Shown here piece after piece: positions 1-8,218 of a DNA stretch of 24,262 nt. Source of the stretch: a virus; the IMG/VR virus record IMGVR_UViG_3300035099_000678, positions 1 to 24,262 of that record; one strand, given 5' to 3'. A model generated the notes under the pieces. That model searched no databases. It saw only the letters and a program-made list of their open reading frames with translations, and was not told where the DNA came from. A program made the translations under genes and the position numbers. How positions within the stretch are numbered: the first letter of the stretch is position 1; every line of letters begins with the position of its first letter.

Positions 1-525
1 ATGGCAGGGCGTAAGAAGCTCCTAACGCTGGTCAAGAAAAATAAGGGGACGCTTCGGAAGTGCAGGGAGAACCCGGGCGCGCCGGCGGCGCCCCCGGATT
101 TGCCGAAGGCTCCTTTCTGCCCGATGTCGGACCGCTGCAACGTGCTGTTCGGGATGATCGTCTCCTGGATGCAGGCGGTAGGCGCGGCATCCGCGATCTA
201 TACGGCAACCATCACGATCCTGGCAATGCGCCTGGAGGAGATCGAGCTCTGCACGGAGAATATCCGGCAGAACGGCGCGCAGTACTCGAAGCTCGAGTTG
301 ATCAAAGTCCCCGATCCCAACCATCCCGAAAGGATGATCACGAAAGCCCAGAAATCCTGGAAGGCCAATCCCGCCGTCGCGCAGCGTGCGGAGGCGGCTC
401 GGCACGCGCAGGCGCTGCTGGCCGAGCTTGGCCTGTCCCCGACCGCGATCGCCAGGCTCAATTCTGGCAGCGCCGGCGGACAGGCCGCGGGTTCGAACCC
501 GTGGGAGGCCCTGGCGAATGCATAG
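1..525 (+). CDS. Phage terminase small subunit, P27 family
   Basis: This 174-residue protein is the DNA-recognition subunit of the packaging motor. It would bind the packaging start site and hand the DNA to the large subunit. The N-terminus is basic and Gly/Pro-rich, the middle is helical (about residues 45-90), and the C-terminus carries the P27-family signature around residues 121-152, with an NPAVAQR segment followed by an Ala-rich helix and LGLSPTAIARL. The large terminase subunit starts 60 bases downstream, as expected. The ATG is the first base of the window, so a slightly longer N-terminus upstream cannot be excluded, although the MAGRKK start is typical. The assignment rests on recognised motifs and position; I see no separate canonical HTH. 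Confidence 0.85.
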   Translation: MAGRKKLLTLVKKNKGTLRKCRENPGAPAAPPDLPKAPFCPMSDRCNVLFGMIVSWMQAVGAASAIYTATITILAMRLEEIELCTENIRQNGAQYSKLELIKVPDPNHPERMITKAQKSWKANPAVAQRAEAARHAQALLAELGLSPTAIARLNSGSAGGQAAGSNPWEALANA

Positions 526-585
526 GCCCGCGTCCATTCGCTCGATCCCGGCCATCCTGGGCGAGTTTTCAGGCCGTCTGATCCG

Positions 586-2277
586 ATGAGCAAGAAGCCG
601 AAAGACTATGTCGCCATCGCGAAGCGATACGCCGAGGGCGTGGTGTCCGGAAAGATACCGGCCTGCTCATGGGTGAGGAAGGCCTGCCAGAGGCAGCTGG
701 ACGACCTGGCGCGATGGAAGGACTCCGGCCCGTTCGCGTTCGACCGGAGGAAAGCCAACCGCATCTGCGCGTTCGTCGAGATGCTGCCGCACATCAAGGG
801 CGAGTGGGCGAAGCGCGGCGAGAGGCTGACGCTTCAGCCCTGGCAGGTGTTCATCTACGCGACCGTGTTTGGATGGGTGCGCCGGGACTCCGGGCTGCGG
901 CGGTACCGCATCGCCTATCTCGAGATGGCGCGCAAGCAGGGGAAGAGCTCCATGTCATCGCCGGTTGGGATCTACATGACAGGCGCGGATGGAGAGGCAG
1001 GCTCTGAGGTCTACAGCGCCGCCACGACGCGCGACCAGGCGAAGGTGGTATGGGAGACCGCGAAGCACATGGTCGAGCGGGAGCCCGGGCTGCGGGCGGC
1101 GTTCGGGATCGACACGTCGGCCCACTCGATATTCCAGGCGCGCAGCGGGTCGCGGTTCCAGGCGCTGTCGGCGGAGGGCAACTCGCTCGACGGTCTGAAC
1201 ATCCACTGTGCGATCGTGGACGAGCTGCATGCGCATAGGACGCGGAAGGTCTACGACGTTCTCGAAACGGCGCGCGGCGCGCGCCTCCAGCCGCTTCTGT
1301 GGCTGATCACAACGGCCGGATTCGACCGCTCCGGGATCTGCTACGAGCAGCGGACGTACCTGACCAAGATCCTGGACAGGGTCGTCGAGGACGAGACCTA
1401 TTTCGGCATGATCTACACGCTCGACGAGGGGGACGACTGGAAGGACGAGCGCAACTGGATCAAGGCGAACCCGAACCTCGAAATCTCGGTCTACCTCGAC
1501 GAACTGCGCCCCCTGGCGCTCAAGGCCCAGAAGATGGCGAGCGCCCAGAACAACTTCCTCACGAAGCACATGTCGGTCTGGGTCAATGCCGACACGACGC
1601 TTTTCAACGCGGATGCTTGGCGAAGGCTCGGGGATCCCTCGCTCGATGCGGACGACTTCGCCGGCGAGCCGTGCTGGATCGGGCTCGACCTCGCCCCGCA
1701 GCACGACTTCACGTCGCGGGTGCTCCTGTTCAGGCGCGACGGCGAGTACTATGTTTTCGCCCGTCACTTCCTGGGCGAGGGCGAGATCGAGAGGTCCGAC
1801 AACTCGCAGTATGCGGGATGGGCGGCCGACGGCTGGATCACGGCCTGCGCCGGCGAGACGACCAGCTACGACGACGTGGAGGACGACCTCCGCGACCTGA
1901 ACGAGCGGTTCCGGCCGCTCGAGGCGGCCTACGATCCGTACACGGCCAAGGAGATCCTCGACCACATGCAGGCCGAGGGAATCAACATGGTCGAGATGCG
2001 CCCGATCGTCGCCAACTTCAGCGAGGCGACGAAGCGCCTCGGAGCGCTCATCTCCGAGGGCAGGATCCACCACGACGGCGACACGGCGCTCACCTGGATG
2101 ATCTCCAACGTGGTGGGCAGGTACGACCGCAAGGACAACGTTTTCCCGGCCAAGGAGCGCCGCGAGAGCAAGATCGACGGCGCGATCGCCCTGATCATGG
2201 CGCTCGGGCGGGCCATGACGCATCCCGGCGGCCGGCCGGAGAGCGTATACGAGGTTCGGGGGCCGCAGTTCGTATGA
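586..2277 (+). CDS. terL: Phage terminase large subunit (TerL, ATPase plus nuclease)
   Basis: This 563-residue protein is the ATP-driven DNA translocase and headful or cos nuclease that fills the prohead. The N-terminal ATPase domain has a Walker A-like motif, MARKQGKSS, at residues 114-122. The Walker B motif with catalytic Glu is CAIVDE at 208-213, and a coupling motif (LITTAG) lies some 30 residues further on. The C-terminal RNase H-like nuclease domain shows the expected acidic residues: D368 in GLDLAP, D450 in AYDPY and D531 in KIDGAIALIMALGRA. Length and motif order are normal for the Terminase_1/HK97-type family, so it looks intact. Its stop overlaps the start of the next small ORF in an ATGA, implying translational coupling. 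Confidence 0.96.
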   Translation: MSKKPKDYVAIAKRYAEGVVSGKIPACSWVRKACQRQLDDLARWKDSGPFAFDRRKANRICAFVEMLPHIKGEWAKRGERLTLQPWQVFIYATVFGWVRRDSGLRRYRIAYLEMARKQGKSSMSSPVGIYMTGADGEAGSEVYSAATTRDQAKVVWETAKHMVEREPGLRAAFGIDTSAHSIFQARSGSRFQALSAEGNSLDGLNIHCAIVDELHAHRTRKVYDVLETARGARLQPLLWLITTAGFDRSGICYEQRTYLTKILDRVVEDETYFGMIYTLDEGDDWKDERNWIKANPNLEISVYLDELRPLALKAQKMASAQNNFLTKHMSVWVNADTTLFNADAWRRLGDPSLDADDFAGEPCWIGLDLAPQHDFTSRVLLFRRDGEYYVFARHFLGEGEIERSDNSQYAGWAADGWITACAGETTSYDDVEDDLRDLNERFRPLEAAYDPYTAKEILDHMQAEGINMVEMRPIVANFSEATKRLGALISEGRIHHDGDTALTWMISNVVGRYDRKDNVFPAKERRESKIDGAIALIMALGRAMTHPGGRPESVYEVRGPQFV

Positions 2278-2411
2278 AAGAGCATATGCGCGACATTCTC
2301 GGATGGACAGGCGCCGCGTTGGCTAGCCTCGGGCTCGGCTGGATCTACCCGCCGCTGATGCCGATCTCGCTCGGATGCTTCCTCGTCTTCGTCGCGGTCA
2401 GGGGCCGCTGA
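2274..2411 (+). CDS. Mini membrane protein between terminase and portal
   Basis: A 45-residue ORF that begins in the last codon of terL (ATGA) and whose TGA overlaps the portal ATG (TGATG). It is therefore wedged without spacing between two essential genes, which argues that it is real. Residues 1-8 are charged. They are followed by two short hydrophobic stretches (about 9-24 and 29-42) separated by a WIYPP turn, and it ends in basic RGR. This looks like a small hairpin membrane protein. I recall similar unassigned mini-proteins at this position in other phages, but I know of no defined function. The overlap architecture alone could serve to couple portal translation to terL. Confidence 0.6.
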   Translation: MKEHMRDILGWTGAALASLGLGWIYPPLMPISLGCFLVFVAVRGR

Positions 2412-3634
2412 TGGGGCTATTCACGCGGGCATTCGAGCGCAGGTTGAATCTGGCCAACCCGGATCCCTGGCTGGTCGCGGCGCTCGGCGGGCCGGCCTCG
2501 GCGACCGGGATCCGGGTCAATGCCGAGACGGCGATGAGGCTCACGGCCGTGTTTTCCGCCGTCCGGATCCTCGCCGAAACCGTGGCGACCCTGCCGCTGA
2601 TCGTCTACCGCAGGACGAAGAACGACGGGAAGGAACGCGCGACCGATTATTTCCTCTACCGGCTGCTTCACGACCAGCCGAACGAGGAGCAGACCTCGGT
2701 CGAGTTCCGCGAGATGCTCCAGGGGCACCTGGCTCTGCGCGGCAACGCCTACGCGCAGATCGACAGGGCAAGCGGCTATCCGGCGCGGCTCGTGCCGCTC
2801 CATCCCGGCCGCGTCGAGCCGAGGCGTGAAAACGGGGAGCTCGTCTACAAGGTGAGCCCGGAAAACCGCCCGTCGTATACTCTGCGCCGGTCGGCGGGAG
2901 AGATCCTGCACCTGCGCGGGCTGTCCTCGGACGGAGTCATGGGCTTGAACCCGATCGAGCTATTCCGCGAGGCGATGGGGCTCGGGCTCGCCTACGAGGA
3001 GTACAGCGCCCGCCTGTTCGCAAACGGCGCGAACGTCAACGGCGTCCTCGAAACACCGCACGCGCTGAGCGACGAGGCGCTCAAGCGTTTCCGCCAGCTC
3101 TGGCAGGAGAACTACGGCGGCATCGGCAATGCCGGCAAGACCGCCATCCTCGAGCAGGGGATGAAGTGGCAGGCGATCGGGATTGCGCCGAAGGACGCCG
3201 AGTTCATCATCAGCCGCAAGTTCCAGGTGACGGAGATCGCGAGGATCTTCCGCGTTCCGCCGCACATGCTGGCCGACCTGGAGCGGGCGACGTTTTCGAA
3301 CATCGAGCACCAGTCGCTCGAGTTCGTGCGCGACACGATCCGGCCCTGGCTCGTGCGCTGGGAGCAGGCGCTTGCGCGCGATCTTATCCCGCCGGCGGAC
3401 CGCGCCGAGTACTTCGTCGAGTTCCTGATCGACGGGCTGCTCAGGGGGGACCTGAAGGCCCGGTACGACGCCTACGCGGTCGGGCGGAGCAACGGCTGGC
3501 TCTCGGCCAATGATATCCGGCGGATGGAGAACATGAACCCGCTGCCGCCCGAGCAGGGGGACGTGTATTTGATCCCCCTCAACATGGTGCCGGCGGGATC
3601 GCAAGCGGCGCCCGGGCCGGAGCATCCGGCATAG
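2411..3634 (+). CDS. Phage portal protein, HK97 family
   Basis: This 407-residue protein forms the dodecameric portal ring at one vertex of the head through which DNA enters and leaves. HK97-type hallmarks include an N-terminal TVATLPLIVYRR strand, an LRGLSSDGVMGLNPIE segment, and the diagnostic FRVPPHML at residues 280-287 followed by SNIEHQS at 296-302. The ATG at 2411 is preferred over an in-frame ATG at 2375, because MGLFTRAFERR is the usual portal N-terminus and the TGATG overlap with the mini membrane ORF fits the coupling seen elsewhere here. The C-terminal tail is Pro/Gly/Ala-rich and probably disordered. The prohead protease follows after 9 bases. Confidence 0.95.
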   Translation: MGLFTRAFERRLNLANPDPWLVAALGGPASATGIRVNAETAMRLTAVFSAVRILAETVATLPLIVYRRTKNDGKERATDYFLYRLLHDQPNEEQTSVEFREMLQGHLALRGNAYAQIDRASGYPARLVPLHPGRVEPRRENGELVYKVSPENRPSYTLRRSAGEILHLRGLSSDGVMGLNPIELFREAMGLGLAYEEYSARLFANGANVNGVLETPHALSDEALKRFRQLWQENYGGIGNAGKTAILEQGMKWQAIGIAPKDAEFIISRKFQVTEIARIFRVPPHMLADLERATFSNIEHQSLEFVRDTIRPWLVRWEQALARDLIPPADRAEYFVEFLIDGLLRGDLKARYDAYAVGRSNGWLSANDIRRMENMNPLPPEQGDVYLIPLNMVPAGSQAAPGPEHPA

Positions 3635-3643
3635 GAGAGAGGT

Positions 3644-4246
3644 ATGGGAAAAGAGAGGCGCGCCTTCAAACTGTGTGGCCTGCGCTCGGACACCCCAGAT
3701 GGGGATAGCCGGCCGCATATCACGGGCCATGCCGCCGTGTTCAATTCCCTCTCGGAGATGCTCTGGGGATTCCGCGAGATCATCGCTCCGGGGGCTTTCA
3801 AGGACGCGATCGGGAAATCCGATGCGCGCGCCCTCTTCAACCACGACCCGAGGCTCGTTCTGGGCAGGCAGAGCAAGGGCACGCTCAAGCTCTGGGAAGA
3901 TGAGCGCGGCCTGGCCGTCGACATCGACCCACCCAGGTGGGCCGGGGACCTGCTGGAAAGCATCGGCCGGGGCGACATCGACCAGATGAGCTTTGCGTTC
4001 ACCGTGGGCGAGGACCGCTGGGAGACGATCGACGGCGAAACGCGCCGCACGATCCTGCGCGTCGATGAAGTTTTCGATGTCTCTCCCGTGACTTTTCCAG
4101 CCTACCCGGAGACGGACCTCGCGCTGCGCGCGCGGTTCGCGGAGCGGATCGAGGGGCTGAAAGCCCCGGCCGAACCAGGCTCCGCGCCGGTCGGCGGCCT
4201 TGACCTTTTCAGGCGGCGGCTTCGCATCGCGGAGCTGACGCGCTGA
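3644..4246 (+). CDS. HK97-family prohead maturation protease
   Basis: This 200-residue serine protease would remove the scaffolding-like N-terminal delta domain of the capsid protein after prohead assembly and then digest itself. The herpesvirus-assemblin-like fold is recognisable. The catalytic His is H67 in FNHDP and the nucleophile Ser is S116 in QMSFAF, followed by the family segment VFDVSPVTFPAYPET. The upstream AGGAG at 3633-3637 lies six bases from the ATG. It sits between portal and capsid genes as in HK97. Both catalytic residues are present, so it should be active. The last 30 residues are variable and basic. Confidence 0.94.
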   Translation: MGKERRAFKLCGLRSDTPDGDSRPHITGHAAVFNSLSEMLWGFREIIAPGAFKDAIGKSDARALFNHDPRLVLGRQSKGTLKLWEDERGLAVDIDPPRWAGDLLESIGRGDIDQMSFAFTVGEDRWETIDGETRRTILRVDEVFDVSPVTFPAYPETDLALRARFAERIEGLKAPAEPGSAPVGGLDLFRRRLRIAELTR

Positions 4247-4279
4247 CCGTAAGACGATTCACCATTTCGGCAACCGGCA

Positions 4280-4310
4280 GCCCGCGCCGTTCGCGGGCGT
4301 TTTCATTTTC
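4280..4310 (+). terminator. GC-rich hairpin with T-rich tail before the capsid gene
   Basis: A perfect 7-bp stem (GCCCGCG at 4280-4286, CGCGGGC at 4292-4298) closes a five-base loop and is followed by GTTTTCATTTTC. This has the form of a weak intrinsic terminator or 5' mRNA-stabilising hairpin, placed between protease and major capsid protein. A full terminator here would silence the capsid gene unless a promoter lies inside the gap, so an attenuator or mRNA processing/stability role is more likely. Structure is seen in the sequence; function is inferred. Confidence 0.5.
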
Positions 4311-4322
4311 AGGGGAAAATCA

Positions 4323-5546
4323 ATGAAAGATCTCAACGAGCTCCGCAGGAAGCGGGGGAGCATCATCGAACAGATGCGCGCCCTGGTGGACAAGGCGGAG
4401 AAGGAAGGGCGCGGCCTGACTGCGGAGGAAAACGACCAGTGGGCCAGGATGGACGCCGAGCAGGAGGTCATCCGCCGCGAGGTAGAGCGTGAGGAGAGGC
4501 AGGCGGCGCTCGACGCGGAGCGGAACGCGCTCGACAGGCCGCCGGCCCCGATGCCTGACCCGCAGAGGCCCGCGCCCGAAAACGCGAATCCTCGCGCGAG
4601 CGAGCAGTACCGCGCCCAGTTCACCGACATGCTCTGCCGCGGCTATCGCCCGGCCGAGCACAGGGACCTGCAGGCCGACTCCCAGGTCGGCGGCGGATAC
4701 CTCGTCGCGCCCGAGCAGTTCGTCAACAGGCTCATCGAAGGCCTGCGCGACCAGGTCTTCATCCGGCAGCTCGCGACCGTGATCCCGGTCCAGAAGGCGA
4801 CGAGCCTCGGCGTCCCCGTGCTGCAGACCCGGCCGGACGACGCCGATTGGACCGTCGAGCTGAAGACCGGCTCGGCCGATACGGCGATGAACTTCGCCAG
4901 GCGCGAGCTGCATCCGCACCCGGCCGCGAAGCGCATCCTCATTTCGACTTTCCTGATCAATAACGCCGTCCTGCCGGTGGACCAGATCGTCCGGGATCAG
5001 CTGGCTTACAAGTTCGGGATTACCCAGGAGAAGGCCTTCATGGCAGGCTCGGGGGCCGGGCAGCCGCTCGGCGTCTTCACGGCAAGCGCGAACGGTGTCA
5101 ACACGGACCGCGATGTCTCGGCCGGCAACGAGGCGACCGCGATCGGGGCCGACGGGCTGATCAACGCGAAGTATGCCTTGAAGGCCCAGTACCAGAAGAC
5201 CGCGCGCTGGATCTTCCACCGCGACGCCGTCGCCGCCATCCGGAAGCTGAAGGACAAGAACGACCAGTACCTCTGGCAGCCCGGGCTCGTCGCCGACAAG
5301 CCGGACACGATCCTCGAGCTTCCGTTCTACATGTCGGAGTACGCGCCGAACACGTTCACGACCGGGAAGTACGTCGGCATCGTCGGCGACTTCTCCTTCT
5401 ACTGGATCGCGGACTCGATGGAGTTCTCCATCCAGGTGCTCAAGGAGCTATACGCCGAGTCGAACCAGATCGGCTACATCGGGCGCATGGAGTGCGACGC
5501 GCAGCCGGTGCTGTCCGAAGCTTTCGTACGTGTGAAGCTCGCGTAA
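4323..5546 (+). CDS. Major capsid protein, HK97 fold
   Basis: This 407-residue protein forms the icosahedral shell. The first ~70 residues are highly charged and predicted coiled coil, matching the HK97 delta (scaffolding) domain, followed by a Pro-rich linker (about 75-95). The mature region should begin shortly before residue 120, since a conserved QVGGGYLVAPEQF segment occupies about 121-133 as in HK97 capsids. Downstream motifs FLINNAVLPVDQIV, KAFMAGSGAGQPLGVF and a C-terminal VLSEAFVRVKL are typical. The adjacent protease supports processing of the N-terminal domain. Whether it makes HK97-type isopeptide cross-links cannot be read from sequence alone. The ATG follows a weak AGGGG-type ribosome binding site. 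Confidence 0.95.
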   Translation: MKDLNELRRKRGSIIEQMRALVDKAEKEGRGLTAEENDQWARMDAEQEVIRREVEREERQAALDAERNALDRPPAPMPDPQRPAPENANPRASEQYRAQFTDMLCRGYRPAEHRDLQADSQVGGGYLVAPEQFVNRLIEGLRDQVFIRQLATVIPVQKATSLGVPVLQTRPDDADWTVELKTGSADTAMNFARRELHPHPAAKRILISTFLINNAVLPVDQIVRDQLAYKFGITQEKAFMAGSGAGQPLGVFTASANGVNTDRDVSAGNEATAIGADGLINAKYALKAQYQKTARWIFHRDAVAAIRKLKDKNDQYLWQPGLVADKPDTILELPFYMSEYAPNTFTTGKYVGIVGDFSFYWIADSMEFSIQVLKELYAESNQIGYIGRMECDAQPVLSEAFVRVKLA

Positions 5547-5563
5547 CCGACACTGGATCGAAC

Positions 5564-5589
5564 GGGGCCGGGCAAAGGGATCCGGCCCC
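5564..5589 (+). other. Strong hairpin downstream of the capsid gene
   Basis: A perfect 8-bp GC inverted repeat (GGGGCCGG at 5564-5571, CCGGCCCC at 5582-5589) with a ten-base loop lies 18 bases after the capsid stop. No T-run follows, so it is not a standard intrinsic terminator. A 3' hairpin that protects the highly expressed capsid message, or modulates readthrough into the next gene, is a reasonable inference. Confidence 0.5.
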
Positions 5590-5613
5590 TCACGACAAAA
5601 AGGAGACTGACAG

Positions 5614-6054
5614 ATGAATCTCAGCAAAGCGGTAAAGGTGGCCCCCGTGCTCAATGGAGTGGCTGCGGGAACGACCGAGCAAACGGGTTCGGTGGTTGAC
5701 ATGCAGGGTTTCGAGGGCGTGCAGTTCGTCGCTCTTTTCGGGGCGCTTACGGCAACGCAAGTCACGAGCCTGAAGGTGCAGCAGGGGAGCCTCGCGGATG
5801 GCTCGGATATGGCCGACCTGGCAGGCAGTCTGCACACGGCGCTCGCCGACGCGGACGGAAACAAGTGCCTGGTCACGGATCTCTTCCGACCTCAAAAGCG
5901 TTACGTGCGCTGCGTGGTGGAGCGGGCCACGGCCAATGCCGTCATCGACGGGGCGATCGCGCTTCTCTATGGCCCGAGAGTGGAGCCCGTGGCCAAGGAT
6001 GCGACCGTGAAATCGGTCAAGACTCTGATTTCACCCGATGAAGGGACGGCGTAG
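5614..6054 (+). CDS. Small head-associated protein, possibly decoration
   Basis: A 146-residue protein of unknown exact role, with AAGGAG at 5600-5605 eight bases before the ATG. It is rich in Ala, Val and Thr, with alternating hydrophobic patterns that suggest a beta-sandwich. The start (MNLSKAVKVAPVLNGVAAGTT) and the segment RPQKRYVRCVVERATANAVIDGAIALLYG resemble a conserved phage protein that I recall between capsid and connector genes and that is usually left as hypothetical. Position directly after the major capsid gene, with its own good ribosome binding site, suggests a capsid decoration or stabilising protein. That role is inference; no catalytic motif is visible. Confidence 0.6.
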   Translation: MNLSKAVKVAPVLNGVAAGTTEQTGSVVDMQGFEGVQFVALFGALTATQVTSLKVQQGSLADGSDMADLAGSLHTALADADGNKCLVTDLFRPQKRYVRCVVERATANAVIDGAIALLYGPRVEPVAKDATVKSVKTLISPDEGTA

Positions 6055-6056
6055 GC

Positions 6057-6290
6057 ATGAAGATCCGCCTGAAGACATTGATGGCCGGGCCTGATGGCGT
6101 TGCCACGCCGGGATCGGTGATCGAAGCCTCGGATGACGAGGCGCGGATGCTGATCGACGGCGGTTTCGCCGAAGCCGTTCAACGTGTCGCCGGGTCCGCT
6201 CATGCTGAAACATCGGCGGTCGAGACGGCGGCATTCGAGCCGGGAAACCGCGCCGTCAAGCCCCCGGCCCGCCCGAGAAAGACGCCCTGA
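6057..6290 (+). CDS. Small conserved phage head/neck-region protein
   Basis: A 77-residue protein starting two bases after the previous stop and ending in a TGATG overlap with the connector gene. Residues 1-41 (MKIRLKTLMAGPDG...PGSVIEASDDEARMLIDGGFAE) form a compact module I recognise from many phages, where it is annotated as hypothetical or as an SH3-like/HeH-like small protein. The remainder is Ala/Pro/Arg-rich and probably disordered. The tight coupling with the connector argues for a head-completion role, but no specific function is assigned. Confidence 0.6.
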   Translation: MKIRLKTLMAGPDGVATPGSVIEASDDEARMLIDGGFAEAVQRVAGSAHAETSAVETAAFEPGNRAVKPPARPRKTP

Positions 6291-6892
6291 TGGGACTGAA
6301 GCTCGTCGCGCCTCCCGAGGTCGAGCCGGTAACGCTCGCCGAGGCAAAGGCGCACCTGAGGCTTGACACAGACGCGGACGACGCCTACGTGTCCGCGCTG
6401 ATCGCCGCGGCGCGGGAGCGGGTTGAACTGTTCCTGCGCCGCGCGCTGATTACACAGACTCTGGAGTACACGCTTGATGGCTTCCCGGCAAATCGGTCTT
6501 TCATTTACTCAATTTCGGCAATCGATATGCCGAGGCCGCCGCTCCAATCGGTTGATGCGATCCGGTATGTCGACACAGCGGGGAACACTCGGGTTCTTGC
6601 ATCTGGAGATTACGTGGTCGATGCCTCGTCGAGCGAGGTCGGGCGCGTGGCGCTCGCCTGGAACCGCTTCTGGCCGATCACGCGGGATTCGATCAACAGC
6701 GTCGTTATCAGGTTCGTCGCCGGATATGGCGATTCGCCGGAAGACGTCCCCCAGGCAATCCGGCAGGGGATCCTGATCGAAGTCTCGAACCTATACGAAA
6801 ACCGCGAGGACATCGCGGCCGGCCAGAGCGTAAGCGTGATTTCCCTCTCCGAGCGGCTGCTGTGGCCATATCGCGCCTTGTCGGTGGCGTGA
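6290..6892 (+). CDS. Head-tail connector protein, HK97 gp6 family
   Basis: This 200-residue protein is the adaptor ring that docks under the portal and starts the neck. The N-terminus VEPVTLAEAKAHLRLD (about residues 12-27) followed by DDAYVSALIAAARERVELFLRR is the hallmark of gp6-like connectors. The C-terminal helix with IRQGILIEVSNLYENREDI is also typical. The middle (residues about 60-130) is beta-rich. It starts by TGATG overlap with the upstream small ORF and ends by TGATG overlap with the head closure gene, so the neck genes form a coupled set. Confidence 0.9.
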   Translation: MGLKLVAPPEVEPVTLAEAKAHLRLDTDADDAYVSALIAAARERVELFLRRALITQTLEYTLDGFPANRSFIYSISAIDMPRPPLQSVDAIRYVDTAGNTRVLASGDYVVDASSSEVGRVALAWNRFWPITRDSINSVVIRFVAGYGDSPEDVPQAIRQGILIEVSNLYENREDIAAGQSVSVISLSERLLWPYRALSVA

Positions 6893-7209
6893 TGCGCGGC
6901 GGATCCCTGCGCCATCGGATCGTAGTCGAGCGCCCCGTCGAGGCGCAGGCCGCGGATGGTTCGATCGTCACCACCTGGGAGACGTTCGCGACCGCCTGGG
7001 CTTCGATTGAACCCCTCGTTGGCCGGGAGTACTTCGCGCAACAGCGGGAACAAGCGACGGTGAGCCACAAAATCAGGATGCGATACCTACCGGGAATCAC
7101 GCACAAGATACGGCTTGTTTGGGGATCGAGGGCCTTTGAAATCGAGTCGGTCTTGAACGTCGCGGAACGCAACCGGGAGCTGGTCCTCATGGCAAACGAG
7201 ACCGTATGA
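6892..7209 (+). CDS. Phage head closure / head-tail adaptor protein
   Basis: A 105-residue protein of the SPP1 gp16-like head-tail adaptor family, which closes the DNA channel beneath the connector. The start MRGGSLRHRIVVERPV, the central WASIEPLVGREYFAQQREQATVSHKIRMRY, and the C-terminal RAFEIESVLNVAERNRELVLMA match the family pattern. The ATG at 6892 is chosen over an in-frame ATG at 6862, because it makes the characteristic N-terminus and overlaps the previous TGA. The stop overlaps the next start (ATGA at 7206). Confidence 0.88.
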   Translation: MRGGSLRHRIVVERPVEAQAADGSIVTTWETFATAWASIEPLVGREYFAQQREQATVSHKIRMRYLPGITHKIRLVWGSRAFEIESVLNVAERNRELVLMANETV

Positions 7210-7613
7210 CGACAGCAACACTCGACGAAGGGCTGTTCGACTATCTGACGCATCACGCCGGCGTGGCCACGCTCATCGGGACGCGGCTCCATCCGGATTA
7301 TTTCTCCGAGGACGAGGAACTGCCCGCGATTGCGTACTCGCTCGAAGACGACCGCTCGATGCACACGCAGCAGGGGCCGTCGGCATTGCGCCAGGCGATC
7401 TACCGATTCGACATCTGGGCGGACACGGCGGCTGAAGCGATGGCCGTCGCGCGGCAGATGCGCGTGGCCCTGGACGGCTATCGGGGGTTGTTCAGGGACA
7501 TCCCGATCGTCGGGGCGTTCTTCGACGGCGCCGGCCGCAGCCGCGACCCGGACACGGCTACCTTCAACGTTTCAATGCGATTCACGATTCATTATCAGGA
7601 GAAACAGTCATGA
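7206..7613 (+). CDS. Tail completion protein, DUF3168 (gp17-like)
   Basis: A 135-residue protein of the DUF3168 family, which sits at the head-tail joint and terminates the tail tube. Visible family features are an N-terminal helix with GLFDYLTHHAGVATLIGTRLHPDYF, a PAIAYSLEDDRSMHTQQG strand-turn, RFDIWADTAAEAMAVARQMR, and a C-terminal antiparallel strand (FNVSMRFTIHYQE). It overlaps the head closure gene and the tail tube gene by four bases each. Usually an HK97-gp10-like gene precedes it; here that gene is found 4 kb downstream. Confidence 0.87.
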   Translation: MTTATLDEGLFDYLTHHAGVATLIGTRLHPDYFSEDEELPAIAYSLEDDRSMHTQQGPSALRQAIYRFDIWADTAAEAMAVARQMRVALDGYRGLFRDIPIVGAFFDGAGRSRDPDTATFNVSMRFTIHYQEKQS

Positions 7614-8044
7614 GCGACGGTGTAATCGGTTTGGGAACTTTACTGAAGATCGGCGACGGCGCGCAACCCGAGGTGTTCACGGCGATCGCCGAGGTCAAGG
7701 ACATCAACGGCCCCGTGCTAAGCCGCGAGTTCGCGGAGTTCACGCACCAGCAGTCGGCGGGAGGCTACCGCGAGTATAAGCCCACGTTCAAGAGTTCGGG
7801 CGACGTGACCTTCAAGTGCAACTTCCTGCCCGACGACGAGACGCAGGGCTTCCAGACCTCCGGCCTCCTGAAGGACTACGAGGACGGGACGTTGCGCAAT
7901 TTCGAGCTGGTGTTCCCGGACACCGGGGCCACCAAGGCGAAGTTTGCCGCATATGTGGCCAATATCAGCCCCGGCGCTCCCATCGCGGGCGCTCTCGAAC
8001 TCAACGTGACCCTGCGGGTAACCGGGCCGATCGCTTGGAGCTGA
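7610..8044 (+). CDS. Major tail tube protein
   Basis: This 144-residue protein would polymerise into hexameric rings forming the non-contractile tail tube. The N-terminus (MSDGVIGLGTLLKIGDG) followed by VKDINGPVLSREFAEFTHQQSAGGYREYKPT, the central GDVTFKCNF, and the C-terminal ELNVTLRVTGPIAWS are typical of tail tube proteins in phages with this neck type. It overlaps the DUF3168 gene by four bases. It is normally followed directly by the G/GT chaperone genes, but here a 2.9-kb insert intervenes. The final nine bases, TGGAGCTGA, recur at the right end of that insert. Confidence 0.88.
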   Translation: MSDGVIGLGTLLKIGDGAQPEVFTAIAEVKDINGPVLSREFAEFTHQQSAGGYREYKPTFKSSGDVTFKCNFLPDDETQGFQTSGLLKDYEDGTLRNFELVFPDTGATKAKFAAYVANISPGAPIAGALELNVTLRVTGPIAWS

Positions 8045-8051
8045 TCTCCGA
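8036..8051 (+). repeat. Left copy of direct repeat flanking the cargo insert
   Basis: Sixteen bases, TGGAGCTGATCTCCGA, span the last two codons and stop of the tail tube gene. They recur with one mismatch at 10893-10908. The pair brackets the AT-richer cargo genes and is likely a recombination or duplication scar. Confidence 0.6.
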
Positions 8052-8218
8052 TGGGGGTGCAGTCCAATGCAAAGACGAATTTAAAGCCTGCGCCGCTGAT
8101 GAAAAAATCCTGAGCCCCCTCAAGCACCTGGTTCCAATCCGTTTAACACAGATGCTCGGCAAACCACGGCGACCGTTCCCGGCAGAATAAAGCGCGCCTG
8201 TTCTTTTGCATTTTCTTA

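Noticed and set aside
955-2223. Long minus-strand ORF (422 codons) opposite terL
   Set aside because: It is a mirror of GC-rich codon structure in an intact terL. Its translation is Arg/Val/Glu-rich without any motif or ribosome binding site.
8051-8113. Twenty-codon ORF (MGVQSNAK...) just after the tail tube gene
   Set aside because: Too short, no ribosome binding site and no recognisable content. It may be a scrambled junction, but it cannot be supported as a gene.
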